Assembly (NCBI RefSeq): GCF_965223525.1
Contig: NZ_CBDCWX010000005.1
Span: forward strand, 868,001-932,000
Direction of reading: 5' to 3'
From: Leptofilum sp965223525
GTDB lineage: Bacteria > Chloroflexota > Anaerolineae > Promineifilales > Promineifilaceae
DNA length: 64,000 bases
This document shows, in pieces, positions 1 through 7,860 of the stretch. Under the pieces are notes generated by a model, which was given only the letters and a program-made list of their open reading frames with translations, had not been told where the DNA came from and made no database searches. Positions within the stretch are counted from its first letter, which is position 1, and each line of letters opens with the position of its first letter. The translations under genes and the position numbers were made by a program.

Positions 1-230
1 TGGGCAAAGTCCCACAACGGCCGTTCGCCACGACGCGGTTTGTACACCGCTCGCACTTCCTTTACGCTATTTTGAGGCAAATGGGGCAATGCTTCCCAAA
101 CGGCCGTGTTTGGGCAAACATCTACCAAAAACGAGTAGTTTGAACTCCAGGGCAGCACCCCTTTTACAGACAGTGTACCCACCTGCAATAACTGAAGCCA
201 ATCCGCTGTGCTAAGCGTTTGTTGTGCCAT
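1..230 (-). CDS. SCO1664-family protein, N-terminal part (cut by window edge)
   Basis: About 76 residues are visible, starting from an ATG at 228-230 and running off the left edge. The stretch YKPRRGERPLWDF near residues 63-75 is characteristic of the SCO1664 (TIGR03843) family, which is distantly related to phosphatidylinositol 3-/4-kinase folds and has no established function. It lies 27 bases downstream of a DUF3090 gene and a histidine-phosphatase gene on the same strand. The three families are known as neighbours in actinobacteria, so this looks like a conserved functional trio. Two ACGGCCGT palindromes fall in the visible part (17 and 100), one read as Thr-Ala-Val. Family assignment is fairly sure; activity is unknown. 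Confidence 0.8.
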   Translation of the reverse strand, partial: MAQQTLSTADWLQLLQVGTLSVKGVLPWSSNYSFLVDVCPNTAVWEALPHLPQNSVKEVRAVYKPRRGERPLWDFA

Positions 231-257
231 TTCAACAGTTAACCGCTTGCCTCAAAA

Positions 258-764
258 TTAATGTGCATGCCCATTTCGGTGTGGACAAAAATGCCCGGTT
301 GCATCAATTGGTTTGCCACAATTCCCACAAATGGGCCGTCCCGCCTTCACAACATCGTAAGCATGTTTTACCAGAGCCTGAACCTGCTCCCGAGTAATCC
401 AGTAGCTTACGACGTTGGGTTCATCATCTTCGCCAACCAGCTCATAAGCAACCAGCACCACCTGGTTGCTCTCTTCATTGTACCCAATGCCAATGTTGCC
501 CACGCGGAACAATGCTTCTATTGGCTCTCGCAGCCGCATGTCGGTCCAAACAGGGGCTTCTTCCGCCGTCGGATATTTTTGAGCCAGCTCCTCAATAAGC
601 GCATCGAAGCTTTCGGCCAACATGCGTGCTTGTTCTTTCTCTATTGTAAGTGAAATGGTTTGTGACCCACGACTGCCCTGTAGGTAAAAAGTCCGCTGCC
701 CTGGGGAGCCGATGGTTCCCACAGTAATTTGTGTCGCTGGGTTTAGTTCAATATGGCTAGCCAT
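258..764 (-). CDS. DUF3090 family protein
   Basis: A 168-residue soluble protein of the DUF3090 (TIGR03847) family, whose biochemical role is not established. The N-terminal two thirds is the family domain. The tail carries a small zinc-ribbon-like ending with CGNCG followed by CPH, so a bound metal is plausible. There is no signal peptide or membrane segment. It sits between the histidine phosphatase upstream (30-base gap) and the SCO1664-like gene downstream (27-base gap), consistent with one transcript. A long open frame on the opposite strand is a shadow. The family call rests on overall resemblance and on the diagnostic neighbours. Confidence 0.8.
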   Translation of the reverse strand: MASHIELNPATQITVGTIGSPGQRTFYLQGSRGSQTISLTIEKEQARMLAESFDALIEELAQKYPTAEEAPVWTDMRLREPIEALFRVGNIGIGYNEESNQVVLVAYELVGEDDEPNVVSYWITREQVQALVKHAYDVVKAGRPICGNCGKPIDATGHFCPHRNGHAH

Positions 765-794
765 AAGGTTCTCTGCGTAAAAGCCGAAGCTTGC

Positions 795-1490
795 TTAACT
801 GTTGGAATTTTCTGAGGAAACGGCCGTTTCGCCCGTATCATCAGCCTTTTCATTTTCCTTGTTTTTTGCTGGTTTTTTGGGTGGCTTGAGTGGCCCGTCA
901 TCGTTAATGCGACCCACGCGCACCATCCCATTTGGCGCTAAATGCAGCACGCTCACCGACGCTGGCGAAATGATGATGCGTTGGAACAGATCAATATGCA
1001 CGCCCAAATAATGTGCCAATACCAGCTTGATCAAGTCTGCATGTGAAACCACGCAAATAATATCTTTGTCATCGTGCTGCCCGGCCAACGCTTCCAGTGC
1101 GTTGACACCGCGTGCCTGAACCTCGCGCAATGTTTCCCCGCCAGGGAACTTCATGCGGCTGGGGAAAAACTGAACCGTAAACCACGCTTTCTTTTTAGCC
1201 AGTTTCTTAACTTTCTTGCCTTCCCACTCGCCATAACGCACCTCACCCACGTCTTCCAGAATGTTAAGGGGGAGGTTCTGGCTGGTGGCGATGAATTCGG
1301 CCGTTTCGCGGCAGCGCAACACAGGGCTACTGTACAATGACTTGATGGGTAATTCAGATAAACGCTCTGCCGCCGCTGCTGCTTGCTGACGGCCGTTTTC
1401 ATTCAGATGAACCCCTTCGATCCAACCTGCTAACCGATGTTTCTTTACCCAATCATTTTCGCCATGTCGCACAAGAACAATTGTTGTCAT
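795..1490 (-). CDS. Histidine phosphatase / phosphomutase-like protein (MSMEG_4193 type)
   Basis: A protein of about 231 residues in the phosphoglycerate-mutase-like superfamily. The catalytic LVRHGEN motif is right at the N-terminus and the second histidine is in VVSHADLIK near residue 145, so the phosphohistidine chemistry should be intact; the substrate is unknown. I start at the ATG at 1490, because the upstream in-frame ATG at 1508 adds six residues ahead of a motif that normally lies within the first ten. The last 45 residues are a charged, low-complexity Lys/Glu/Pro tail. It heads the probable phosphatase-DUF3090-SCO1664 operon. Confidence 0.85.
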   Translation of the reverse strand: MTTIVLVRHGENDWVKKHRLAGWIEGVHLNENGRQQAAAAAERLSELPIKSLYSSPVLRCRETAEFIATSQNLPLNILEDVGEVRYGEWEGKKVKKLAKKKAWFTVQFFPSRMKFPGGETLREVQARGVNALEALAGQHDDKDIICVVSHADLIKLVLAHYLGVHIDLFQRIIISPASVSVLHLAPNGMVRVGRINDDGPLKPPKKPAKNKENEKADDTGETAVSSENSNS

Positions 1491-1527
1491 ACGTGAATAA
1501 TAGCACAACTAATAAGCTGACGAAATA

Positions 1528-3945
1528 TTAGTTGCGCTGGACTTGATCTAAAAGGTCTGGTGGCAAAACTGGGTTGAAGCTCAAAGAGTTGCAGGCGCGT
1601 GTATCCCCTTCCGTAAATTCAACATCCGCAGCCCCAGAGAATTGTGCATATTGGGCAATGCCAAAATAGGCGGCCATCACGTTGCAGGCCACCGGTGCTG
1701 CCCACCGCGACCCTTCGCCGCCGTGGTACAGGAAGGCCGCCACCACAATTTCTGGCTCGTCAAACGGTGCATACCCCACATACCAGGAGTGTGTGGGCAA
1801 AATGCGCCGGTTTAAGATGTCGTCGAAGCTGCACCACCCTTTTTCGATGGCGATATTGTCACAAAATTCGGCCGTTCCCGTTTTACCAGCAGTCGTAATG
1901 CCAAAAGGGTCCAGCCAATCTACGTAGGTCGCCCCGGTATAAAATTCATCTTCATCCACAAAAACGTTAACCAATTGCATCCCTTCGGCAATGATTTCCA
2001 AGTTTTCGCGGTCTACATCCACCGCATTTAGCACCTCTGGCTGGTAGATGATTTCCCCATTGGCGTCAAAGCGGACGTTAAAGGATGGATCATCTAGCGG
2101 GTTACCGTCGGCGTCGGTGAGAATGGTACGGCCGTCCGCACCCAGCCTTGCTCGCGCCACAATCTGGCTGTCATCATCCACAAATACAATGTTTCCTTCA
2201 GAATCTGTCATGTGGTGAATAATGGTTGGCCGATACAAAAAGCCCCCGTTGGCAACCACCGCCGCCATTTGCGCCACCTGCATGGGGGAAGAAGTGAGGA
2301 ACCCCTGCCCAATGCCCATGTTGTAATCGTCACCTGTAGACCAGGGCTCCCCGTAAATCCGCGCCTTCCAACCGCGATCTGGCGGCAGGTCGCCCGCCGC
2401 TTCTAAAGGCAGTTCAATACCCTGCACTCGCCCAAAACCAAACTGAGCCGCGTAGCGTGACAGCCGGTCAATGCCCAACCCTTCGATAAACTCGCCATCC
2501 TGATCAAAGCCGCCGCTAATTTTGTAGAAGTAAATATCACAAGAGTTGGCCATGCCGGTGATGGCATTCATCACGCCATGGCCAGAGCGCAGCCAGCAGA
2601 AAAAGGTTTGGGCGCGCCCGGGGTCGTTGGGGGCAAACCGGTTGGGGATGGTAATTTCCCCTGGCGCAGTTAGCAGCCGAGTTGGCGAGACAAGCCCTTC
2701 TTGCAAGGAAGCCGAACCGGGCACAATTTTGAAGGTGGAACCAGGAGGGTAAATGCTGCTCACCGCATGGTTAACAAATGGTTGATACTCATTACGCGCC
2801 TGACCAAGATAGTAATCTACAGGCACTTCGGTTTGGAAGCGATTGTTGTCGAAGCTGGGCAGGCTGACCATGGCTAACACTTCGCCCGTTTGCGGGTTCA
2901 TAGCCACCACAGCGCCTTGCCGCACTTCCACATCTTCTTCTTGGCCCGTAATGGGCTCGCGGGAGGGAGTGGCTTCGCGCACTTCCATTGCCTGTCGCAA
3001 GATTTCCGTGGCAATTATTTGCAAGTCTATGTCCAGAGTGAGGTGTAAGTTGAGGCCGGGGGTGGGTTCTACGGCCGTACCAATTTGCCTCAGTTCCCGC
3101 CCCGTCCAATCCACTTCAATTTGCCGCTCACCCTTCGTGCCCGCCATCTCAATTTCCATTGAGGATTCCAACCCAATCCAGCCAACTCGATCATCCCGCT
3201 GGTAACCTAACCCCAGATTGAGCCAATTTTCATTGGGTAGCGGCCCCATATAGCCGATAATGGGTGCGGTGTATTCGGCCGTAGGATAGTAGCGCAGCGG
3301 CTCAGGCAAAACGCGCACGCCAGGCAAAAAGATGCTCTCTTGCTCAATGTTGTACGCCTGGGTAATGGGAATGCCGGAAGTGATCACTGCCGGAATGTAT
3401 TGCAGTGGTGCAGCAATACGCATAATCTCACCAATGCTGTCCGGCAGTTGGGGAACAACTCCAGTTTGCGCCAATGTTTCCTGGCCAGATACACCGTAGA
3501 TTTCTGCTAGACGAGTATATGTTTCTACTAGTTCGGGATTGGCAGCTTCTACAAGTTGCTGTTGAGCAACGGTGTTGGTCACAGGGACGCCTGTTAGCAA
3601 GGATAGCCGCTCATAAATAGCCTGTAGCTCATTGGGGTCATCTGGCAAAAATGTGGGGGTGATAGTGACGTTGAAGCTGGGAATGTTGATGGCCAGGGGA
3701 TCGCCGTCCCGATCAAAAATCACACCGCGCGGGGCATCATTACGCAAAATAGCAAACTGATTTTCTTGGGCCAGCGCTTGCAGCTGGTCACCCGAGTTTT
3801 GCTGAATCCAATAAACACGGTAAAGCAACAACCCTAAAATGGCAACCACGACCAGGCGAAAGAAGAACAGCCGCCCACGCAGCCCAAAATCTTCCTTTTC
3901 CAATTCTTCGACATCTTCTACACGTTCCCAACCCATCCGGGACAT
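1528..3945 (-). CDS. mrdA: Penicillin-binding protein 2 (elongasome transpeptidase)
   Basis: An 805-residue class B penicillin-binding protein that cross-links peptidoglycan during side-wall growth. A single membrane anchor lies at about residues 26-46, followed by the dimerisation domain and the transpeptidase. The active-site motifs are present: STFK with Ser403 and Lys406, SCD in the ANSCDIYFY stretch, and KTG at 688-690. At 805 residues it is longer than the roughly 630 of E. coli PBP2; the extra length is in loops, including an acidic insert between SCD and KTG. It is last in the order mreB-mreC-mreD-mrdA, which supports PBP2 rather than the division paralogue. A 127-base gap with a hairpin separates it from mreD. 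Confidence 0.93.
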   Translation of the reverse strand: MSRMGWERVEDVEELEKEDFGLRGRLFFFRLVVVAILGLLLYRVYWIQQNSGDQLQALAQENQFAILRNDAPRGVIFDRDGDPLAINIPSFNVTITPTFLPDDPNELQAIYERLSLLTGVPVTNTVAQQQLVEAANPELVETYTRLAEIYGVSGQETLAQTGVVPQLPDSIGEIMRIAAPLQYIPAVITSGIPITQAYNIEQESIFLPGVRVLPEPLRYYPTAEYTAPIIGYMGPLPNENWLNLGLGYQRDDRVGWIGLESSMEIEMAGTKGERQIEVDWTGRELRQIGTAVEPTPGLNLHLTLDIDLQIIATEILRQAMEVREATPSREPITGQEEDVEVRQGAVVAMNPQTGEVLAMVSLPSFDNNRFQTEVPVDYYLGQARNEYQPFVNHAVSSIYPPGSTFKIVPGSASLQEGLVSPTRLLTAPGEITIPNRFAPNDPGRAQTFFCWLRSGHGVMNAITGMANSCDIYFYKISGGFDQDGEFIEGLGIDRLSRYAAQFGFGRVQGIELPLEAAGDLPPDRGWKARIYGEPWSTGDDYNMGIGQGFLTSSPMQVAQMAAVVANGGFLYRPTIIHHMTDSEGNIVFVDDDSQIVARARLGADGRTILTDADGNPLDDPSFNVRFDANGEIIYQPEVLNAVDVDRENLEIIAEGMQLVNVFVDEDEFYTGATYVDWLDPFGITTAGKTGTAEFCDNIAIEKGWCSFDDILNRRILPTHSWYVGYAPFDEPEIVVAAFLYHGGEGSRWAAPVACNVMAAYFGIAQYAQFSGAADVEFTEGDTRACNSLSFNPVLPPDLLDQVQRN

Positions 3946-3999
3946 GGGGTCTCACCTCAAAACGATCCACAGATTTACGCAGATTGGAGCAAATCTTTT

Positions 4000-4052
4000 G
4001 TAGCCGCGGATTCTTTCCGCGTACTTGAGGCGCAGAAAGAATCTGCGGCTAC
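4000..4052. repeat. Intergenic inverted repeat between mreD and mrdA
   Basis: A near-perfect inverted repeat with arms of about 19 bases: GTAGCCGCGGATTCTTTC pairs with GAAAGAATCTGCGGCTAC, with one central mismatch. It fills the middle of the gap between two genes of the same operon, so it could weaken read-through or act as an RNA processing hairpin. It has no T-run on the minus strand. It looks like one of several dispersed intergenic palindrome families in this window. Confidence 0.75.
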
Positions 4053-4072
4053 GATTAGAAGGTTTGTAATGG

Positions 4073-4573
4073 TTACATCTGCACACGGCGAGGCCGTATG
4101 ATGCGATTGATCATATAAAGTAGCCAGTAAATAGGCAAAATCGCTAAGATATTAATAAGGATTGTGGTGGGTAACACGCCAATGCTTAGAAAGTTGGTAA
4201 TGGTGCCAAACAGCCACAGCAAGATTAGACCAGCTAGAAAGCTGATGGCGGTGGCCAGCCCAGCAAACAGCAGCGGCAGCAAAATGCGGCTGGTGGGCAG
4301 GGCGTATTGTAATAGAAGCACGGCCGTAACCCCCACCATAAACGCCAACGAAGAGACGCCCATCGGCGTGATAGAAAACAGATCGGTAAAAATGCCGGCA
4401 AAAAACGCCCAAACCGCACCCTCTTCAATGCCAAAAAGCAAGCCCCAGGCCAGTGCCACCAACAGCGCCAGTTGGGGTGTGTTGCCAAAAATGGGAAAGT
4501 GAGGGAGTACGGCCGTTTCCACCACACTTAACAAAATCATCAATGGAATAGCCAGATAAATAGAGGCCGTCAT
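4073..4573 (-). CDS. mreD: Rod shape-determining protein MreD
   Basis: A very hydrophobic 166-residue protein with five or six predicted membrane spans, the usual size and profile of MreD. It is the integral membrane part of the MreBCD elongation complex that couples cytoplasmic MreB filaments to wall synthesis. Sequence is poorly conserved in this family, so the call depends on topology and on position: only four bases separate it from mreC upstream, and mrdA follows. One ACGGCCGT copy (4320) is read as Thr-Ala-Val inside a transmembrane stretch. Confidence 0.88.
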   Translation of the reverse strand: MTASIYLAIPLMILLSVVETAVLPHFPIFGNTPQLALLVALAWGLLFGIEEGAVWAFFAGIFTDLFSITPMGVSSLAFMVGVTAVLLLQYALPTSRILLPLLFAGLATAISFLAGLILLWLFGTITNFLSIGVLPTTILINILAILPIYWLLYMINRIIRPRRVQM

Positions 4574-4577
4574 CTAG

Positions 4578-5438
4578 CTAATTCTCCGTGGGGCTATCAA
4601 AAATAGACGTGTCTATTGGGTTAAAATCGGTGATGATGAAAACAATTTCCAGCGTGTCAAAGTCCGTCGCGGGCTGCACAATCGCTTGTTGGAATAGATC
4701 TGATTCATTCCGCAAAATCTGTACAACCCGGCCAATCACAATATCCTGCGGGAAATCCCCACCGAGGCCAGACGTCAAAACAATTTCCCCAAGCTCTAGC
4801 TGAAATTTAAGGTCAATCCATTCGACAATCAGGTCGCCAGTGGCTCCCCGCCCACGCAGGCTACCCGTTGCGCGGGATGTCCCCAGCCGCACCGGAATGG
4901 CACTAGCATTATCCGTAATGAGCACTACCTGGGCCGAGTTTTGCGTCGTGCGAAAGATACGCCCAATCATGCCGCGGGGGCTTTCTACAGGCATCCCTAC
5001 CTGTAGACCATCCTCTGAACCTTTATCTATGATGATGCTGCGGACAGCGGGGCTGGTGTCGTAACCAATGACGTTGGCGGTTTGGCGTCGCAATTCCGGG
5101 GTTTGGCGTGCGCGGTTGAATAAATCCTGCAAAATTTGCCATTCGCCCTGAATTTCGCGCAGCTCCTCATTTTCGCGCTCTAACGCTTCAAGCTGGGCTT
5201 GCAACTCTTCAATTTGGGCGCGGGCTTCATCTAAATCACGGGGGCCAGACAGGGCGTCGGCAACAGTGTCGGTTTGGCGAGAGGTCCAGCTAGCAACGGC
5301 CGTTAACGGATCTTGCAAAAAGCCAAATAACAAATTTAAGTTGCCAGTGCTGTCTAAAATACTGAGTAAAATGGAGGCACCCACCAGAATAGCAATGGTT
5401 GTCCAGCGAATCCTGCGTTGGGCATCGTTTAGATTCAT
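4578..5438 (-). CDS. mreC: Rod shape-determining protein MreC
   Basis: A 286-residue protein with one N-terminal membrane anchor (about residues 15-35), then a coiled coil rich in Glu, Leu and Gln (about 68-100), then the periplasmic or extracytoplasmic beta domains typical of MreC. Phrases such as VIGYDTSP and GMPVESPRGMIGRI match the family well. It scaffolds PBP2 and MreD in the elongasome. It lies between mreB, across a 78-base gap filled by a palindromic repeat, and mreD. Confidence 0.93.
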   Translation of the reverse strand: MNLNDAQRRIRWTTIAILVGASILLSILDSTGNLNLLFGFLQDPLTAVASWTSRQTDTVADALSGPRDLDEARAQIEELQAQLEALERENEELREIQGEWQILQDLFNRARQTPELRRQTANVIGYDTSPAVRSIIIDKGSEDGLQVGMPVESPRGMIGRIFRTTQNSAQVVLITDNASAIPVRLGTSRATGSLRGRGATGDLIVEWIDLKFQLELGEIVLTSGLGGDFPQDIVIGRVVQILRNESDLFQQAIVQPATDFDTLEIVFIITDFNPIDTSIFDSPTEN

Positions 5439-5442
5439 ACTG

Positions 5443-5519
5443 TCCGGTGATCAGTAATCGGTGAGTAGGTAATAGCTAGCAAAAACCGATAACCGATTAC
5501 TGTTTACTGATTACCGCTA
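5443..5519. repeat. Palindromic intergenic repeat (CAGTAATCGGT/ACCGATTACTG family)
   Basis: The gap between mreB and mreC is filled by an imperfect inverted repeat built from the words CAGTAATCGGT and ACCGATTACTG, repeated with variation. The same words recur at 34234-34302 and 42827-42880. Because the flanking genes form one operon, the element probably sits in the transcript as a hairpin. Confidence 0.7.
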
Positions 5520-6578
5520 GTGATGCGTGCTGCCCCGGTGCAGGCCAGTGAGCGACCGTCGCCAGAGGTCAATATTTTCCAACACACGCCCTGCGCCACG
5601 CGCCACGCAGGTCATGGCATCTTCCGCCACCCAAACGCGCATCTTCACCATATCTTCCAATCGGTCAGCCAAGCCGCGAATTTGAGCCCCGCCTCCTGCC
5701 AGGCAGATGCCTACTTCCATCAGGTCAGCCACCAGTTCGGGCGGGGTGTCGTCCAGGCAGTCGCGCACTGTATCCACAATGATGTTGATGGAGGGGGACA
5801 TCGCTTCACGCAGCTCGATGCTGCTGATTTCTACCGCTTGCGGCAGACCGTTGATGAGATTACGGCCGCGCAGCGTCATCGTGCGCTCTTCGGGCAAGGG
5901 GAAGGCGGAGCCAATGCCAATTTTTACCCGCTCGGCCATTCGGTCACCGATGAGCAGGTTGTACTTGTTGCGGGCGTACTGGATGATATCCTCGTCCATT
6001 TCATCCCCCGCCACGCGAATGGAGCGGCTGACAACGATGCCGCCCATCGCAAAAACGGCAACTTCGGTGGTGCCGCCGCCAATGTCTACAATCATGCTTC
6101 CGCGCGTTTCGTTGACGGGTAGCCCCGCGCCGATGGCAGCAGCGGTTGGCTCTTCAATCAGGTGCGCCTCGCGTGCGCCAGCAGAGATAGCGGCATCGTA
6201 CACAGCGCGCTTTTCTACTTCCGTTACGCCGCTGGGAATGCCCACCACCACGCGCGGGCGCGGGAAGGGCACAATCATCTGCTCATGTGCCTTGTCTATG
6301 AAATATTTGAGCATCGCTTCGGTGATTTCAAATTCGGAGATTACGCCATCACGGAGCGGCCGTATCGCCACAATATCTGCCGGGGTGCGCCCCACCATCT
6401 CACGCGCTTCCGCGCCGATAGCTAGGGGCTGGCGGGTGCGTCGGTTGATAGCTACCCAGGACGGCTCGTTGATGACGATGCCACGATCGCGAATGTAGAC
6501 CAGGGTGTTTGCCGTCCCTAGGTCGATGCCAATGTCGAGTGAAAACAGGCCCAAGAGCCAGTCGAGCGGTCTAAACAA
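5517..6578 (-). CDS. mreB: Rod shape-determining protein MreB
   Basis: A 353-residue bacterial actin. The nucleotide-binding signatures are clear: DIGIDLGTANTLV at the N-terminus (phosphate 1), IVDIGGGTTEVAVF in the middle (phosphate 2), the EEPTAAAIGAGLP segment and the C-terminal LAGGGAQIRGL adenosine motif. It polymerises under the membrane and organises lateral wall synthesis. It is the first gene of the mreBCD-mrdA block and has a good sigma-70-like promoter at 6657-6685 on this strand. The gene contains no exact ACGGCCGT copy, only GCGGCCGT-type variants, which fits strong conservation of the protein. Confidence 0.97.
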   Translation of the reverse strand: MFRPLDWLLGLFSLDIGIDLGTANTLVYIRDRGIVINEPSWVAINRRTRQPLAIGAEAREMVGRTPADIVAIRPLRDGVISEFEITEAMLKYFIDKAHEQMIVPFPRPRVVVGIPSGVTEVEKRAVYDAAISAGAREAHLIEEPTAAAIGAGLPVNETRGSMIVDIGGGTTEVAVFAMGGIVVSRSIRVAGDEMDEDIIQYARNKYNLLIGDRMAERVKIGIGSAFPLPEERTMTLRGRNLINGLPQAVEISSIELREAMSPSINIIVDTVRDCLDDTPPELVADLMEVGICLAGGGAQIRGLADRLEDMVKMRVWVAEDAMTCVARGAGRVLENIDLWRRSLTGLHRGSTHH

Positions 6579-6656
6579 TGTTCCCTACTTTTCTCCCTTC
6601 CGTGTGTCCACACTTTTTGCCACAGGCTTCAAAATTCTAGTGTGAACCAGCACGAA

Positions 6657-6685
6657 ATTATACTCGACCGCCAACACATCACCAA
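6657..6685 (-). promoter_or_regulatory. Predicted sigma-70-type promoter for mreBCD-mrdA
   Basis: Read on the minus strand, TTGGTG at 6685-6680 and a perfect TATAAT at 6662-6657 are separated by 17 bases. Transcription would begin near 6650, about 70 bases before the mreB start at 6578. This assumes a housekeeping sigma factor with the usual consensus. Confidence 0.6.
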
Positions 6686-6841
6686 TTTTGCCCACAAATT
6701 ACCCTACGCTTGCCACCAAAAATTGTATAATTGCTTAGAATGGGATGAGCCAAACGGCCGTTTGCGTGAAAACGTTGAGAGAAAATTCAAACGATTGCGT
6801 ACTATCAACAGAATTAGCAACTCAACCCAAGAGGTTTTAGC

Positions 6842-7255
6842 ATGGCAAACAAAGCATTATTTCAAGAATTAATTTATGATGAAGCAGGGAATATGGTGGA
6901 AACGGCCGTTGTCGGGCAAGAAATGTTCTATGTCATAGACGACGCCGGATTCAAGCGGCACATTGATGCGGATCAGGTAGACCGGCAAGTGTTGAGCATC
7001 TTTTTGGAGCAGCTAGAAGCCAACAAAGACATTGCCGTTGAGCAGGCTCTCCGCATGATGGGCAAGGACGATTTGTTCACCAAAGCGGCCGTTGATGCCC
7101 AAATCAACAATATCGACATGGACCAAATCATTGCCCAGGGCATCCCTGCCCAGGCCCGCCACATGATGGGCATGATGGGCTTCCGCATCACCATCAACTT
7201 TCATGGCGAAGTGGTCAACATGGATCAGCCTACGCTCCCGGATGATGAATTTTAG
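6842..7255 (+). CDS. Conserved hypothetical small acidic protein
   Basis: A 137-residue soluble protein I do not recognise. It has no signal peptide or membrane span. The C-terminal half is Met-rich (ARHMMGMMGF) and ends in an acidic tail. It is divergent from mreB; a TATAAT at 6726-6731 could be its -10 box, though no matching -35 is obvious, and AGAGG at 6830-6834 could serve as ribosome-binding site. One ACGGCCGT (6902) is read as Thr-Ala-Val. A long palindrome follows its stop codon. Codon use and a clean start suggest a real gene; function unknown. Confidence 0.7.
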   Translation: MANKALFQELIYDEAGNMVETAVVGQEMFYVIDDAGFKRHIDADQVDRQVLSIFLEQLEANKDIAVEQALRMMGKDDLFTKAAVDAQINNIDMDQIIAQGIPAQARHMMGMMGFRITINFHGEVVNMDQPTLPDDEF

Positions 7256-7316
7256 ATAGTGGCTGATGGTTAGCGGTTAGTGAAATGAACTAGCCACCAG
7301 CCGCTAACCACTATCT
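7255..7316. repeat. Palindromic intergenic repeat (GTTAGTGGCTAG family)
   Basis: An inverted repeat made of GATAGTGGCTG, GGTTAGCGGTTAG and their complements, beginning on the last base of the stop codon of the 137-residue protein. Related elements lie at 32634-32685 and 48207-48270. It may act as a terminator-like hairpin, although there is no clear T-run. Confidence 0.7.
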
Positions 7317-7329
7317 ACTTGTTGCTTTA

Positions 7330-7338
7330 TGCTATACT
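7330..7338 (+). promoter_or_regulatory. Extended -10 promoter for the toxin-antitoxin pair
   Basis: TGCTATACT is an extended -10 element (TGN-TATACT) with the hexamer at 7333-7338. The antitoxin start codon lies 28 bases downstream and is preceded by GAGGTG at 7354-7359. No strong -35 is visible because that position lies in the end of the palindromic repeat. Toxin-antitoxin promoters are commonly autorepressed, but no separate operator is evident here. Confidence 0.5.
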
Positions 7339-7365
7339 GCTGGCAAAGCATTCTTGAGGTGAATC

Positions 7366-7581
7366 ATGACTGTAAACGAGATTTTGGCATCCGTGCAGTA
7401 TGTTGTAGATCGTGACGGTCAACAGACGGCCGTTCAGTTAGACCTGTCTGTTTGGAAGACAATACAACAAATGCTAGAGGATATTGAAGATATTGCTGAT
7501 TTTGAGCAAGCCCAGCAGGAAGAAGATGGAGCGTTTGCCTGGGAACAAGTTGTCCAAGAATATCAAGCAAAGCATACTTGA
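7366..7581 (+). CDS. Antitoxin-like protein of a type II toxin-antitoxin pair
   Basis: A 71-residue acidic protein immediately upstream (six bases) of a RelE-type toxin gene. The N-terminal half, with a beta-strand-like segment followed by SVWKTIQQMLEDIED, resembles Phd/RelB-type antitoxins, and the acidic C-terminal half could wrap the toxin. I base the call mainly on size, charge and the partner gene. One ACGGCCGT (7426) is read as Thr-Ala-Val. Confidence 0.7.
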   Translation: MTVNEILASVQYVVDRDGQQTAVQLDLSVWKTIQQMLEDIEDIADFEQAQQEEDGAFAWEQVVQEYQAKHT

Positions 7582-7587
7582 TGCTAC

Positions 7588-7839
7588 ATGTACAAAATAA
7601 TTGTTCGTGGCAAAGCAAAAAAGCAGATTCTACAAATACCTCCGCCTCACTTCCAACGTATCCAAGAGCAAATTGACAAGTTGCGTAAAAATCCTCGGCC
7701 TGATGGAGCAAGAAAGCTAAAAGGTGAAACTGGGTTTCGCGTACGGGTTGGTACTTACCGCATCCTCTATGAAGTTAACGACGATGTCCAAATAGTGACA
7801 ATTTATCGTGTTAAACATCGTCGAGATGTTTACCGTTGA
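7588..7839 (+). CDS. RelE/ParE-family toxin
   Basis: An 83-residue basic protein with the RelE/ParE fold pattern: an N-terminal strand, two helices, then the characteristic GFRVRVGTYRILYEV and IVTIYRVKHRRDVYR strands. The closing Arg/His/Tyr-rich segment matches RelE-type ribosome-dependent mRNA interferases, though ParE-like members share the fold. It is translated directly after the antitoxin. There is no ACGGCCGT inside. Confidence 0.85.
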   Translation: MYKIIVRGKAKKQILQIPPPHFQRIQEQIDKLRKNPRPDGARKLKGETGFRVRVGTYRILYEVNDDVQIVTIYRVKHRRDVYR

Positions 7840-7860
7840 GATCAGTTATCCGTATCCAAA

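Noticed and set aside
5520..6498. Long open frames on the plus strand opposite mreB
   Set aside because: They mirror the strongly conserved mreB gene and have no family features or ribosome-binding sites.
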